A stretch of DNA of 33,230 nt, from positions 1-33,230 of the IMG/VR virus record IMGVR_UViG_3300030329_006035; one strand, given 5' to 3'. Shown here piece by piece: positions 13,123-19,440 of this stretch (its first letter is position 1; every line of letters begins with the position of its first letter). The position numbers and the translations under genes are program-made. This stretch comes from a virus. The notes below the pieces were generated by a model, which did no database searches, was not told the origin of the DNA, and worked only from the letters and a program-made list of their open reading frames with translations.

Positions 13123-13135
13123 TATACAGAGCCCT
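13072..13135. repeat. Two copies of a 13-bp direct repeat TATACAGAGCCCT
   Basis: TATACAGAGCCCT occurs at 13072-13084 and 13123-13135, 51 bases apart, between convergent genes. One copy falls in the membrane peptide frame and the other covers its ribosome site. It may be a protein site or a relic of duplication. Confidence 0.5.
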
Positions 13136-13141
13136 CTTTTT

Positions 13142-13363
13142 CTAACTAGGTGCTTTGCTTATAACTTCCAACATCCAATATGGTTCATCTAAATATTCTA
13201 CTTGACCTTCCCATAAGACCGGTGTCGTTGGCCCCAGCGCAATATTATTCAAGTAGTAGGACTCAGTTTCCCCAACCACCAACCCAATTCCCATTTTAAT
13301 TGGTTCTTTGTTGTTCGGATCTATAATATATACTAGGTCGCCTATTTTAGGTTTTGAATGCAT
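13142..13363 (-). CDS. GDLV-type small beta-barrel protein (73 aa), probably leaderless
   Basis: Starts at ATG 13363 and reads KPKIGDLVYIIDPNN, GIGLVVGETESYYL, VLWEGQVEYLDEPYWML and a short end. It is a compact, near-complete example of the family: GDLV strand, G-[IL]-V-V strand with a charged turn, W-x-G-x-V strand, final strand. No Shine-Dalgarno precedes it. The promoter -10 ends seven bases before the ATG, so the mRNA would begin at or next to the start codon. Function unknown. Confidence 0.75.
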   Translation of the reverse strand: MHSKPKIGDLVYIIDPNNKEPIKMGIGLVVGETESYYLNNIALGPTTPVLWEGQVEYLDEPYWMLEVISKAPS

Positions 13364-13370
13364 TAGTAAT

Positions 13371-13399
13371 AGTATATTATACGCTCATACTAATGTCAA
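13371..13399 (-). promoter_or_regulatory. Promoter for a probable leaderless mRNA (13142 gene)
   Basis: On the minus strand TTGACA (13399-13394), a 17-base spacer and TATACT (13376-13371). Seven bases separate the -10 from the ATG at 13363, so transcription should start on or beside the A of ATG. Confidence 0.75.
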
Positions 13400-13417
13400 G
13401 AATAAAATTTTAGTAAA

Positions 13418-13807
13418 TTACCAAGCTTTACAAGACCAGTATCTTGCCTTCCACTTTGGGCCTGGATTATCGCAGTTATGCCTTGCTCTAAAAGATTTTC
13501 TGGCTTTAGGGTTTGATTTCCTGATCTTCATATTCGGATCCCCAAAATTAACTTTTACCACATTACCTTTGGCATTCTTTACATAAACTTTTGATTTCTT
13601 AACGTCACCGCGCATAGGTTTATTAAGTGTAACTTTCCGGCCCTGATATTCGGCTTCCTCTAAAACGTCATCCCAAAACTCAATGTCCTCTGCGACTGTG
13701 CCATCGTCATATGTTGCATCTGTAATATGATAATACTCTTCGGTTTCAGACAGAGCTTCGATCTCTTCTTTGATAATTTGTTTAAGTTGTGATTTTGTTA
13801 TTTTCAC
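13418..13807 (-). CDS. SQLKQII-leader protein with RARHNC...YWSCKAW C-terminus (129 aa)
   Basis: ATG at 13807 overlaps the previous stop (ATGA). The leader MKITKSQLKQIIKEEIEAL is the best copy in the window. Next is an acidic stretch (about 20-50). From about residue 80 the sequence is basic and conserved-looking: KVNFGDPNMKIRKSNP, ARKSFRARHNC, then ARYWSCKAW at the end. I recall this C-terminal phrase from many marine phage proteins, where Cys and His may bind metal, but I know of no assigned function. The same leader on the unrelated 4395 protein suggests a shared destination. Confidence 0.75.
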   Translation of the reverse strand: MKITKSQLKQIIKEEIEALSETEEYYHITDATYDDGTVAEDIEFWDDVLEEAEYQGRKVTLNKPMRGDVKKSKVYVKNAKGNVVKVNFGDPNMKIRKSNPKARKSFRARHNCDNPGPKWKARYWSCKAW

Positions 13808-14673
13808 TTCTTTTTACCCCACTTCTCGCCCTTGCCTTTTTCTCCGCATGCACTAGGTGTTGGTCGGCAGGAAGGATATTTAGCTCTTTTTTCGCCCTCG
13901 GCACGTCCACAAGCCTTGCACTTCTTTCTGCCTGTCTTGGGGTCTTTACGACAGGTATTGCAATCAACCCAGCCTTTAGACTTTCCTTTTGCACCTTGTC
14001 GAGAAAACCATTTATGAAGCCCTTCTTTTTCTTTTAAAAAAGAACTAACCTCCTCCTCAATGATTTCCATTAGCTTATTTTCACTAATACCTTTCCAGAT
14101 CTTTCCTTGTCGGCATCTTACAACAGCGCCTGATGCATAGGCCGAAGGCCAGACATCATACTTTCTTTTTGCAATACGTGTGCACCGGTCGTCTTTCTTT
14201 TCTTCTAACTCTGCCGAGTTTTTCTTTTGCCACTCTTCAGAAGATTCGTCTTCAGAAATTGGCCCGCCTGCTGCCCACGTAAAACATGTTCTTGCTGAAT
14301 GACACTTAAAATGGTGCATCCAGCAGTAGCCCAGCTTCCCCTCTTCGTCTTCAATAGGTTCTGAAACTGGGCCTGGAAGACACTCTAACATTCGTGGCGA
14401 GACGTCGAAAGCAACACAATTACCACAGCGAGAATCTTTGGCCACTTCCGGAGTCGTATTCCAATGGTTCGCTGCTTTATTCCAATATTCTTGATCAGTT
14501 AAATTAAGAGGCCCGTATTGGATATGTTCTTCCTTTATTGCAAGATTTCTATTCTTGGTATTAAGCTCAAGATCTTGAGTTGCTGGAGGGCAAGGAAGTT
14601 TTTTATTAGCCTCTATGGTAATTGTCGTACTTTCGTTTAAAAGCTTTCGCCAGTTTTCGAGTAAGTCTTTCAT
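13804..14673 (-). CDS. Modular cysteine-rich protein with NW leader and several phage-type modules
   Basis: ATG at 14673. Modules in order: leader MKDLLENWRKLLNEST (1-16); a Cys/His domain at about 80-140 (RCGNCVAF, LECLPG, YCWMHHFKCHSARTC, TWAAGGPI) with enough ligands for zinc or an iron-sulfur cluster; a module DRCTRIAKRKYDVWPSAYAS followed by VVRCRQG (about 163-195); a leader-like helix NKLMEIIEEEVSSFLKE; and a basic Cys-rich end (GLHKWFSRQG, DCNTC, CKACGR, CRPTPSAC). The WPSAYASG and CGR modules are, from memory, widespread in large phages and algal viruses as domains of unknown function. Whether it binds DNA or metals is inferred. Its stop overlaps the next start. Confidence 0.75.
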   Translation of the reverse strand: MKDLLENWRKLLNESTTITIEANKKLPCPPATQDLELNTKNRNLAIKEEHIQYGPLNLTDQEYWNKAANHWNTTPEVAKDSRCGNCVAFDVSPRMLECLPGPVSEPIEDEEGKLGYCWMHHFKCHSARTCFTWAAGGPISEDESSEEWQKKNSAELEEKKDDRCTRIAKRKYDVWPSAYASGAVVRCRQGKIWKGISENKLMEIIEEEVSSFLKEKEGLHKWFSRQGAKGKSKGWVDCNTCRKDPKTGRKKCKACGRAEGEKRAKYPSCRPTPSACGEKGKGEKWGKKK

Positions 14674-14686
14674 ACTCGTAATTAGT

Positions 14687-15208
14687 TCAAACTACCTGAT
14701 ATTCCTTACTTCCTCGATATTTTTTAAACCATTTTGGAATTCTAGTCTTAGGATATCGCATGCGGGGCTTTTGAGAATAAAATTTTCTGTAAGATTCAAT
14801 GATATTATTGGACTTAAATTCCACCGGCATGCAAAGCGGAAGTAGGGTGCTTTCTTGAAGAGGAAACAAGGAAGAGTCGTATAGTTCCAAGCACTTAGCT
14901 AATACAGCTTCACATTTATGTGTCTTGCCGAATCTATCATGATATTCTTCAATCATTGCAGTTGTGTGTTCTACAAGCGACTCGAAATTAGCAGAAGACG
15001 CTCGTACCCATTTTGTTGAAGGGTGGTTCTTATGCACAGTGCGGTAAGGTGAAATTTGGTAACCATGTTGTTCATTAAGTGTTGTACAAAGCATTTGACA
15101 AGACTCCAGAATCATTTTGACAACCCTATAGTTATCTTGTGATTTTGCAGATTTAACCCAATCAATTTCGTTAGTTTCTGAGTCGCCTTCAATAGCAAAA
15201 ATATTCAT
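14687..15208 (-). CDS. Pyrimidine-dimer DNA glycosylase-like phage protein (173 aa)
   Basis: The frame is open further upstream to 15319, but ATG 15208 is chosen because GAGGAAT lies seven bases before it and because MNIFAIEGD is the usual beginning of this family. The phrase RVVKMILESCQML, then TVHKNHPSTKWVRAS and HDRFGKTHKCE, match a common marine phage family that databases often label pyrimidine dimer DNA glycosylase by distant similarity to T4 endonuclease V. The enzyme would excise UV photoproducts, but activity of this branch is not proven as far as I know. It overlaps the upstream peptide gene closely (stop of that gene at 15210). Confidence 0.7.
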   Translation of the reverse strand: MNIFAIEGDSETNEIDWVKSAKSQDNYRVVKMILESCQMLCTTLNEQHGYQISPYRTVHKNHPSTKWVRASSANFESLVEHTTAMIEEYHDRFGKTHKCEAVLAKCLELYDSSLFPLQESTLLPLCMPVEFKSNNIIESYRKFYSQKPRMRYPKTRIPKWFKKYRGSKEYQVV

Positions 15209-15209
15209 T

Positions 15210-15353
15210 TTATTCCTCTTTTTCAAACTGTTTGAATGATTGATTCTTTGGTAAACTAGGATCTTCTTCGGAAGCCACCGGATCTCTCGTAAGGGCATAC
15301 AGTAACATTGCATGTCCAAAAATTACAATTAAAAATAAGATTAAGTCAGCCAT
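15210..15353 (-). CDS. 47-residue membrane peptide
   Basis: ATG at 15353 follows AAAGAGGAAAGAAA, a good ribosome site. The product has one membrane helix at the very start (residues 4-21, LILFLIVIFGHAMLLYAL) and a charged, cytoplasmic-type tail (TRDPVASEED, then KQFEKEE). The tail end also encodes the ribosome site of the next gene. It is the first protein gene after tRNA-Thr on the same transcript. No family is recognised; small phage membrane peptides often modulate lysis or superinfection, but nothing here shows which. Confidence 0.6.
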   Translation of the reverse strand: MADLILFLIVIFGHAMLLYALTRDPVASEEDPSLPKNQSFKQFEKEE

Positions 15354-15366
15354 TTTCTTTCCTCTT

Positions 15367-15442
15367 TGGTGCCCGTTGAGAGACTCGAACTCCCGACCAG
15401 ATGATTACAAATCAACTGCTCTACCAACTGAGCTAAACGGGC
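15367..15442 (-). tRNA. tRNA-Thr (anticodon TGT)
   Basis: Full cloverleaf: acceptor GCCCGTT with AACGGGC, D arm TAGCTCAGTTGGTAGAGC, anticodon loop TTTGTAA, T arm with GTTCGAGTC, discriminator A and an encoded CCA. It reads ACA and related codons. Promoter at 15480-15451. Confidence 0.95.
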
Positions 15443-15450
15443 GTATTAAT

Positions 15451-15480
15451 ATAATACCACAATTTATTCTATTTTGTCAA
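15451..15480 (-). promoter_or_regulatory. Sigma-70-type promoter for tRNA-Thr and the genes after it
   Basis: On the minus strand TTGACA (15480-15475), an 18-base spacer and TATTAT (15456-15451), eight bases before the tRNA 5' end at 15442. Confidence 0.75.
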
Positions 15481-15694
15481 GATCTTCTTTACTACTAACA
15501 ACAACAAGCTCATCTTCAAAAAAAATCATTTTCTTACCTAACTTGAAACAATATATTTCCCACATAAAGGGTATTTTGTCAGAAGCCAATATAATATCAT
15601 CTACTTGTTTTTGCACAACAGCCAAAATGCCATCATGGCCGTCATGTCTCTTTAAACCTACACTATTTATAACAACTAAATCACCGGGCTTCAT
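15464..15694 (-). CDS. GDLV-type small beta-barrel protein (76 aa), probably leaderless
   Basis: ATG at 15694. The first residues are already the motif (MKPGDLVVINSVG), followed by GHDGILAVVQKQ, MWEIYCFKLGKKMIFF and EDELVVVSS. The strand order fits the other family members. There is no Shine-Dalgarno: TATTAT touches the ATG, and a -10 box (AATATT) with a TTGACA at 17 bases lies just before. The family has members on both strands and under separate promoters, which argues for independent retention rather than one tandem array. Function unknown. Confidence 0.75.
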   Translation of the reverse strand: MKPGDLVVINSVGLKRHDGHDGILAVVQKQVDDIILASDKIPFMWEIYCFKLGKKMIFFEDELVVVSSKEDLDKIE

Positions 15695-15700
15695 ATAATA

Positions 15701-15729
15701 AATATTCAGCCACTCTTAATTCCTGTCAA
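15701..15729 (-). promoter_or_regulatory. Promoter for a probable leaderless mRNA (15464 gene)
   Basis: On the minus strand TTGACA (15729-15724), a 17-base spacer and AATATT (15706-15701). Six bases (TATTAT) lie between it and the ATG at 15694. The -35 is inside the end of the 15706 gene. Confidence 0.6.
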
Positions 15730-16110
15730 ATCTGAAGAAGATCTTATCTTTTTTCCTAATGAATCCACAACTTCGATTCCAAGTTCTCTGCATACTTTAA
15801 CTTCTGGGGCCTCTTCATTAGTCCTGTCGCCTCCGTTTGCAAATATGTCTGGGTTGATAGTTCTCAAGCTTTCGCAAACGTCCCTACCTTGATCTACTGA
15901 AAGGAAGACTTCATCGACGCAACGAAGAGCGGCTACTATTCTAGCTCTATCTTCTTCTTCCATAAAGGATCTACCCTTTTTTAATTTCGCTTGATTATCG
16001 TTATTTACAATTACGACTAGTCGATCTCCTAGTTCAGAAGCTAATTCTAAATATTCTAAGTGACCCACATGAATTGGATCGAAATAACCGCTAACTGCTA
16101 CTGTTTTCAT
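15706..16110 (-). CDS. HIGH-motif nucleotidylyltransferase (RfaE/TagD-like), 134 aa
   Basis: ATG at 16110 overlaps the cupin stop (ATGA) and has AAAGGA upstream. The N-terminus VAVSGYFDPIHVGHLEYL places H14-x-G-H17 in the HIGH position of the cytidylyltransferase family, KKGRSFMEEEDRARIVAAL follows, and NGGDRTNEEAPE is the late GGD-type motif found in the sugar-phosphate adenylyltransferase domain of HldE/RfaE. IRSSSDL near the end is a poor match to the ISST motif. It would join a nucleotide to a phosphorylated sugar or alcohol. Its operon partners, a mannose-phosphate-isomerase-type cupin and a phosphomannomutase, suggest a sugar substrate. Confidence 0.8.
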   Translation of the reverse strand: MKTVAVSGYFDPIHVGHLEYLELASELGDRLVVIVNNDNQAKLKKGRSFMEEEDRARIVAALRCVDEVFLSVDQGRDVCESLRTINPDIFANGGDRTNEEAPEVKVCRELGIEVVDSLGKKIRSSSDLTGIKSG

Positions 16111-16466
16111 TCTGTTTTCCTTTTATAGTCGTCCTGAAGTCTGACAATATCGTCTTCTCCAAAATAGGTGCCATGTTGAACTTCAATAAAAATTAAGTCT
16201 AAATCTCCATTGTTTTCAATCCTATGTCGCATACCCTGCGGAATTTGTATTACGTCACCAGATTTAATATCAGTTTCTGTATCTTCTAGCGTGACCTTTC
16301 CTTTCCCAGAAACAACTGTCCAGACCTCACTTCTTTTGTGGTGATACTGGTAACTTAGTCTGTGACCTTTGTTAACTATAATTCTTTTAACTTTACAGTA
16401 TTCCACATCTAGTAAATTCTCGTAACTTCCCCATGGACGAAAATGTTTTATAATGCTCATATTCAT
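16107..16466 (-). CDS. Cupin, type II mannose-6-phosphate isomerase-like (119 aa)
   Basis: ATG at 16466, or at residue 3, after TTAAGAG. The sequence follows the C-terminal cupin domain of bifunctional ManC/AlgA: RPWGSYENL, KRIIVNKGHRLSYQYHHKRSE, WTVVSGKGKVTLED, GDVIQIPQGMRHRIEN, FIEVQHGTYFGEDDIVRL. The metal-site histidines (YQYHHKRSE, MRHRIEN) and Glu are kept. The guanylyltransferase domain of ManC is absent, so it would act as a stand-alone isomerase of mannose-6-phosphate and fructose-6-phosphate, or on a related sugar. It lies after two tRNA genes on the same strand. Confidence 0.85.
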   Translation of the reverse strand: MNMSIIKHFRPWGSYENLLDVEYCKVKRIIVNKGHRLSYQYHHKRSEVWTVVSGKGKVTLEDTETDIKSGDVIQIPQGMRHRIENNGDLDLIFIEVQHGTYFGEDDIVRLQDDYKRKTE

Positions 16467-16478
16467 ACACTCTTAAAT

Positions 16479-16554
16479 TGGCTCCGGTTGCTGGACTCGA
16501 ACCAACGACATGGTGGTTAACAGCCACCCGCTCTACCTACTGAGCTAAACCGGA
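16479..16554 (-). tRNA. tRNA-Asn (anticodon GTT)
   Basis: Full cloverleaf: acceptor TCCGGTT with AACCGGA, D arm TAGCTCAGTAGGTAGAGC, anticodon loop CTGTTAA, T arm GTTCGAGTC, discriminator G and encoded CCA. It follows tRNA-Arg by seven bases on the same transcript. Confidence 0.95.
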
Positions 16555-16561
16555 AAAGTAG

Positions 16562-16635
<74 letters not shown>

Positions 16636-16643
16636 ATGAAAAC

Positions 16644-16672
16644 AATATACCATACCTAAAGCCAAATGTCAA
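16644..16672 (-). promoter_or_regulatory. Sigma-70-type promoter for the tRNA-Arg/tRNA-Asn/cupin unit
   Basis: On the minus strand TTGACA (16672-16667), a 17-base spacer and TATATT (16649-16644), eight bases before the 5' end of tRNA-Arg. Confidence 0.8.
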
Positions 16673-16764
16673 TTAAAATATGACAAAATAACTAAAACCG
16701 CGCTAGCGATCCCAATCCCGCTAAAAAAGGCTATAATACAAACTTCTTTTTCACACTTTTTCAT
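16669..16764 (-). CDS. 31-residue membrane peptide
   Basis: ATG at 16764 lies inside the end of the upstream gene, after AAGAAGAAAAAGA. The product starts MKKCEKEV and continues as one hydrophobic helix (CIIAFFSGIGIASAVLVILS) ending YFN. Two cysteines flank the acidic start. The stop falls within the promoter of the tRNA unit. Short length keeps the call tentative, but the K-rich start, single helix and coupling to the gene before are typical of real microproteins. Confidence 0.5.
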   Translation of the reverse strand: MKKCEKEVCIIAFFSGIGIASAVLVILSYFN

Positions 16765-16978
16765 TCTTTTTCTTCTTAACCGTTAGAGTGACCCTATATT
16801 TACCATCATGGTATTGAGTTATTTTTGGTAGAGCTATAAAATCACAATTAATATCATTCGAGGTTCTTAATATTTCTCTTGCCTCCGCAATTGCTTGCCG
16901 GTATGTTGAGAAAATACCTATTTCCAACTCTTTACTTTCAGTTGTATTCGACACAGCCGCAGCCTCCACAATTTTCAT
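16751..16978 (-). CDS. Small protein of unknown function (75 aa)
   Basis: ATG at 16978 lies 41 bases inside the end of the phosphomannomutase gene, in another frame. The product has EIGIFSTYRQAIAEAREIL (a strand and then an amphipathic helix), IALPKITQYHD and YRVTLTVKKKKNEKV. The phrase strand-T-x-x-[QE]-A-helix-I resembles small SPOR-like or WGR-like folds but the match is too weak to name. It is co-transcribed with the phosphomannomutase. Confidence 0.55.
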   Translation of the reverse strand: MKIVEAAAVSNTTESKELEIGIFSTYRQAIAEAREILRTSNDINCDFIALPKITQYHDGKYRVTLTVKKKKNEKV

Positions 16979-17735
16979 TTTCGCACATATTTTCTGTATA
17001 TAACGATTTCAATGTTTTCCACGTATCCTCAAAACCTTCAACGTTGTGAGTTACAAATTTATCTTTCCGACTCAGAGCTTTAGCTAGAGGATAATCGTTA
17101 CCACCGGGTTGGAGTCTGTCTCCAAAAAACACATATTTTTTATAATTTAAATGTTCTAAAACTTGTGACTTATCTTTTCCCTTCGGATATATATCGATAC
17201 TTATCTGGCCACCAACGGCAGCTTTAAGGTTTGGAAAATTCTTTTCGATTTCATTTGCTAAACCTATGCGCTCTTTATTTTCCGTATCCCATTTGTAATA
17301 TTCCAACCTAGCTTGATCAGTCGCGGATCTCCCAACAATCGAAAAGTTTAGCATTCCGGGACGTTTTTCAATGTGATTCCCAAATCTTTTCTTATAATTG
17401 CTCTCAGTATTGAGTTTTTTGTTGAGATGCAATATAAGTTCCCTAGGGGGCTCATATTCATTTCTATAAACTAGATCTCCCCATTTGTTATAATATACGT
17501 TGCCGCAACAAGTAAACGTGCCCTTAACTGCTTTAAACACACTTTCAGGTAGCTGCTCTTTGAGTTTTTCCAAATCAGATCCAGAAACCAGATACACTTC
17601 TTTGTCACTGCACCATTCTACAAAAAACTCCGCAAATTCTGAATCAATTTCTTTTCTTGCTGGGGTTATTGTACCGTCGACATCAAACAAGAAAACTAGG
17701 TCTCCTGGCATTGGATTATCTAAGTTCCAACTCAA
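16938..17735 (-). CDS. Eukaryotic-type phosphomannomutase (HAD superfamily)
   Basis: ATG at 17735 overlaps the carbamoyltransferase stop by four bases; M9 is an alternative. The sequence follows PMM1/PMM2: nucleophile and acid/base D18-V-D20-G-T, motif II YLVSGSDLEKLKEQL, CCGN-x-x-Y, RPGMLNFSIVGR, EYYKWD, ERIGLANEIEKNFPNL, GGQISIDIYPKGKDKSQVL and FFGDRLQPGGNDYPLA with the last acids. It converts mannose-6-phosphate and mannose-1-phosphate. This type is typical of eukaryotes and scarce in bacteria, which mostly use the ManB fold. The last 15 residues add a cysteine cluster (CENENCGGCGC) not found in PMM. With the cupin it forms two steps from fructose-6-phosphate to mannose-1-phosphate. Confidence 0.9.
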   Translation of the reverse strand: MSWNLDNPMPGDLVFLFDVDGTITPARKEIDSEFAEFFVEWCSDKEVYLVSGSDLEKLKEQLPESVFKAVKGTFTCCGNVYYNKWGDLVYRNEYEPPRELILHLNKKLNTESNYKKRFGNHIEKRPGMLNFSIVGRSATDQARLEYYKWDTENKERIGLANEIEKNFPNLKAAVGGQISIDIYPKGKDKSQVLEHLNYKKYVFFGDRLQPGGNDYPLAKALSRKDKFVTHNVEGFEDTWKTLKSLYTENMCENENCGGCGCVEYN

Positions 17736-19339
17736 CTACCTTCTCCTTTGCTTGTCTTGCTAACCATTATTCCTGTTTCAACAAAATACAAATTATCAAT
17801 ATTGGTTCCTAGGAAACAGTTGATAGCGTTTTCAGGAGTCTCTACAATCGGTTCACGATCATTAAAACTGGTGTTTAGAATAATTGGCACTCCAGAGGCT
17901 TTGTGCCAGTCTTTAAGGAAATTATAGTACCATGGGTTTAATTCCTCTGTAACGGTCTGTAAACGGCCCGTTCCGTCCAAATGTACTACGGCTGGTACCT
18001 TATCCCTTACTTCCTCCTTAAACGGCAAAACAACGGACATATAGGGACTATATACGTCTCTAGTGAACCAGTTTGCTGTTTCCTCTGCTAAAATCGAAGG
18101 AGCAAAGGGTCGGAACCATTGTCTGTGCTTTACTTTTTCATTAATAATATCTTTCATATCTGGGTTTCTGGGGTCTGCCAAAATACTTCTATTACCTAAA
18201 GCTCTTCGTCCTGATTCAGAACCACCATTAAAAACAGAAACAATTTTAGCATCTAATAACTTATCAACTAGTTCAGAAACAGGTGCCTCGTGGAATTCGA
18301 TCTTGTCGCCGGCTGCTTCCAAAGCAGCAAGAACCTCCTCTTCAGTATATTTCTTACCAAGATATGGAGAGGCATTTTTATTATCTTTAACTCTGGGGTA
18401 ACCTAAGAAATGGTGATAAATATATTGAGCGGTTCCAATTGCTAATCCTCCATCATACGGGGCAGGAGGTACAAATATATTTTCAACTTGTGGGAACCAA
18501 TCGAACACTTTCCCCAAAGCAACAGAATTTAAAGCTACACCACCAGCAAAACAAAGATCTTTGTCTTCTGGTTTGATATGTCTTGCAATTAAGTTCCTCA
18601 GATGATATTCTGTGGCGTCCTGTAAGGCCCGCGCAATATCAAATGGGGCTTGATCGCTACTGTCGTGTTCTTCTTTAAGCCACTTGTAATCTATCCTAGT
18701 ATAGTGAAAGTTATTAACTATGTGGTCATAATATTTTGATCCGTCACCAACAGAGGCCATGGCCATGAGTGTACCGGCTTGATTTCCTTTTGGTGGGCCA
18801 GCACTAAGCCCAAACACTGGTTCGAGTATTTTATGCCATACACCACCAATATCCAAATGCATGGTGTATATTTTCTCATGCCAAATCTTATTCTTTTCTC
18901 CTCGCCACACTGCTGTAGAGGTTGGCATTGCTACACCGACCTCCATACTAGGAGATAACTCTCCCTGCACGTTTCTTTCCCAACCACCGGCATCAATTGT
19001 GAAAATTAGTGATTTATCATAATCGCTAGTAAAAAATGCATTTGCAGCGTGAGCACCATGGTGACCCGGGTCATAAAAACTAGAATCAGGGCGATCCATT
19101 AATTTGTGATATGAGTCTGGATATTCAATTAGGGCATTATGACCACCGTTATTAAAATGATGGCAAAAAGTACTATCTGTATCTTTCGCGTACCCTCGCT
19201 CGTTATAAAGTTCTATGGAATCTCCGGAGCTTTGTTTAACCCGGTTAATCCTTTCCAGTTCTTCATGGACTACTGGTATTCCGTCTTCTAATACACAATA
19301 TGCACAGTCATGGCCTGAGTGAAAGCCTATAATTCTCAT
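17732..19339 (-). CDS. NodU/CmcH-family carbamoyltransferase (535 aa)
   Basis: ATG at 19339 with AAAAGAGGAAATAA upstream, overlapping the stop of a 34-residue ORF. The Kae1-like N-terminal domain has FHSGHDCAYCVLEDG, HHGAHAANAF (metal-site His), FTIDAGGWE, and CFAGGVALNSVALG. The C-terminal domain begins near SVFNGGSESGRRALGNRSIL, with WFRPFAPSI and ILNTSFNDREPIV, all hallmark phrases of NodU, CmcH and TobZ. These enzymes transfer carbamoyl from carbamoyl phosphate through a carbamoyl-adenylate to a hydroxyl, commonly on a sugar. Phage members that carbamoylate 5-hydroxymethylcytosine in DNA have also been reported. Full family length. Neighbours suggest a mannose-type acceptor, but DNA remains possible. 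Confidence 0.92.
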   Translation of the reverse strand: MRIIGFHSGHDCAYCVLEDGIPVVHEELERINRVKQSSGDSIELYNERGYAKDTDSTFCHHFNNGGHNALIEYPDSYHKLMDRPDSSFYDPGHHGAHAANAFFTSDYDKSLIFTIDAGGWERNVQGELSPSMEVGVAMPTSTAVWRGEKNKIWHEKIYTMHLDIGGVWHKILEPVFGLSAGPPKGNQAGTLMAMASVGDGSKYYDHIVNNFHYTRIDYKWLKEEHDSSDQAPFDIARALQDATEYHLRNLIARHIKPEDKDLCFAGGVALNSVALGKVFDWFPQVENIFVPPAPYDGGLAIGTAQYIYHHFLGYPRVKDNKNASPYLGKKYTEEEVLAALEAAGDKIEFHEAPVSELVDKLLDAKIVSVFNGGSESGRRALGNRSILADPRNPDMKDIINEKVKHRQWFRPFAPSILAEETANWFTRDVYSPYMSVVLPFKEEVRDKVPAVVHLDGTGRLQTVTEELNPWYYNFLKDWHKASGVPIILNTSFNDREPIVETPENAINCFLGTNIDNLYFVETGIMVSKTSKGEGS

Positions 19340-19440
19340 TTATTTCCTCTTTTAAAAATATATTTTAAAGCGTCGAAAGTCCAACCACCTCCCAACAAAA
19401 CCACCCATGGGGTACCAATTCGTATTAGTATATTAGTCAT
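19336..19440 (-). CDS. 34-residue peptide between Fis-like gene and carbamoyltransferase
   Basis: ATG at 19440 overlaps the end of the Fis-like gene by eight bases, and the TGA overlaps the carbamoyltransferase ATG. Such double coupling is good evidence for translation. The product has a moderately hydrophobic start and middle (MTNILIRIGTPWVVLLGGGW) and a basic end (FKRGNK), so it may be a small membrane-associated peptide. The last codons also supply the ribosome site of the enzyme, so it may serve as a translation leader. No family is recognised. Confidence 0.55.
   Translation of the reverse strand: MTNILIRIGTPWVVLLGGGWTFDALKYIFKRGNK

Noticed and set aside
13116-13144. TTGACA at 13116 on the plus strand
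   Set aside because: No -10 at 17 bases, and it would read into the antisense of leftward genes.
17690-17735. GDLV word at the start of the phosphomannomutase
   Set aside because: It belongs to the first HAD strand (GDLVFLFDVDGT), so it is a chance match and not a seventh barrel protein.
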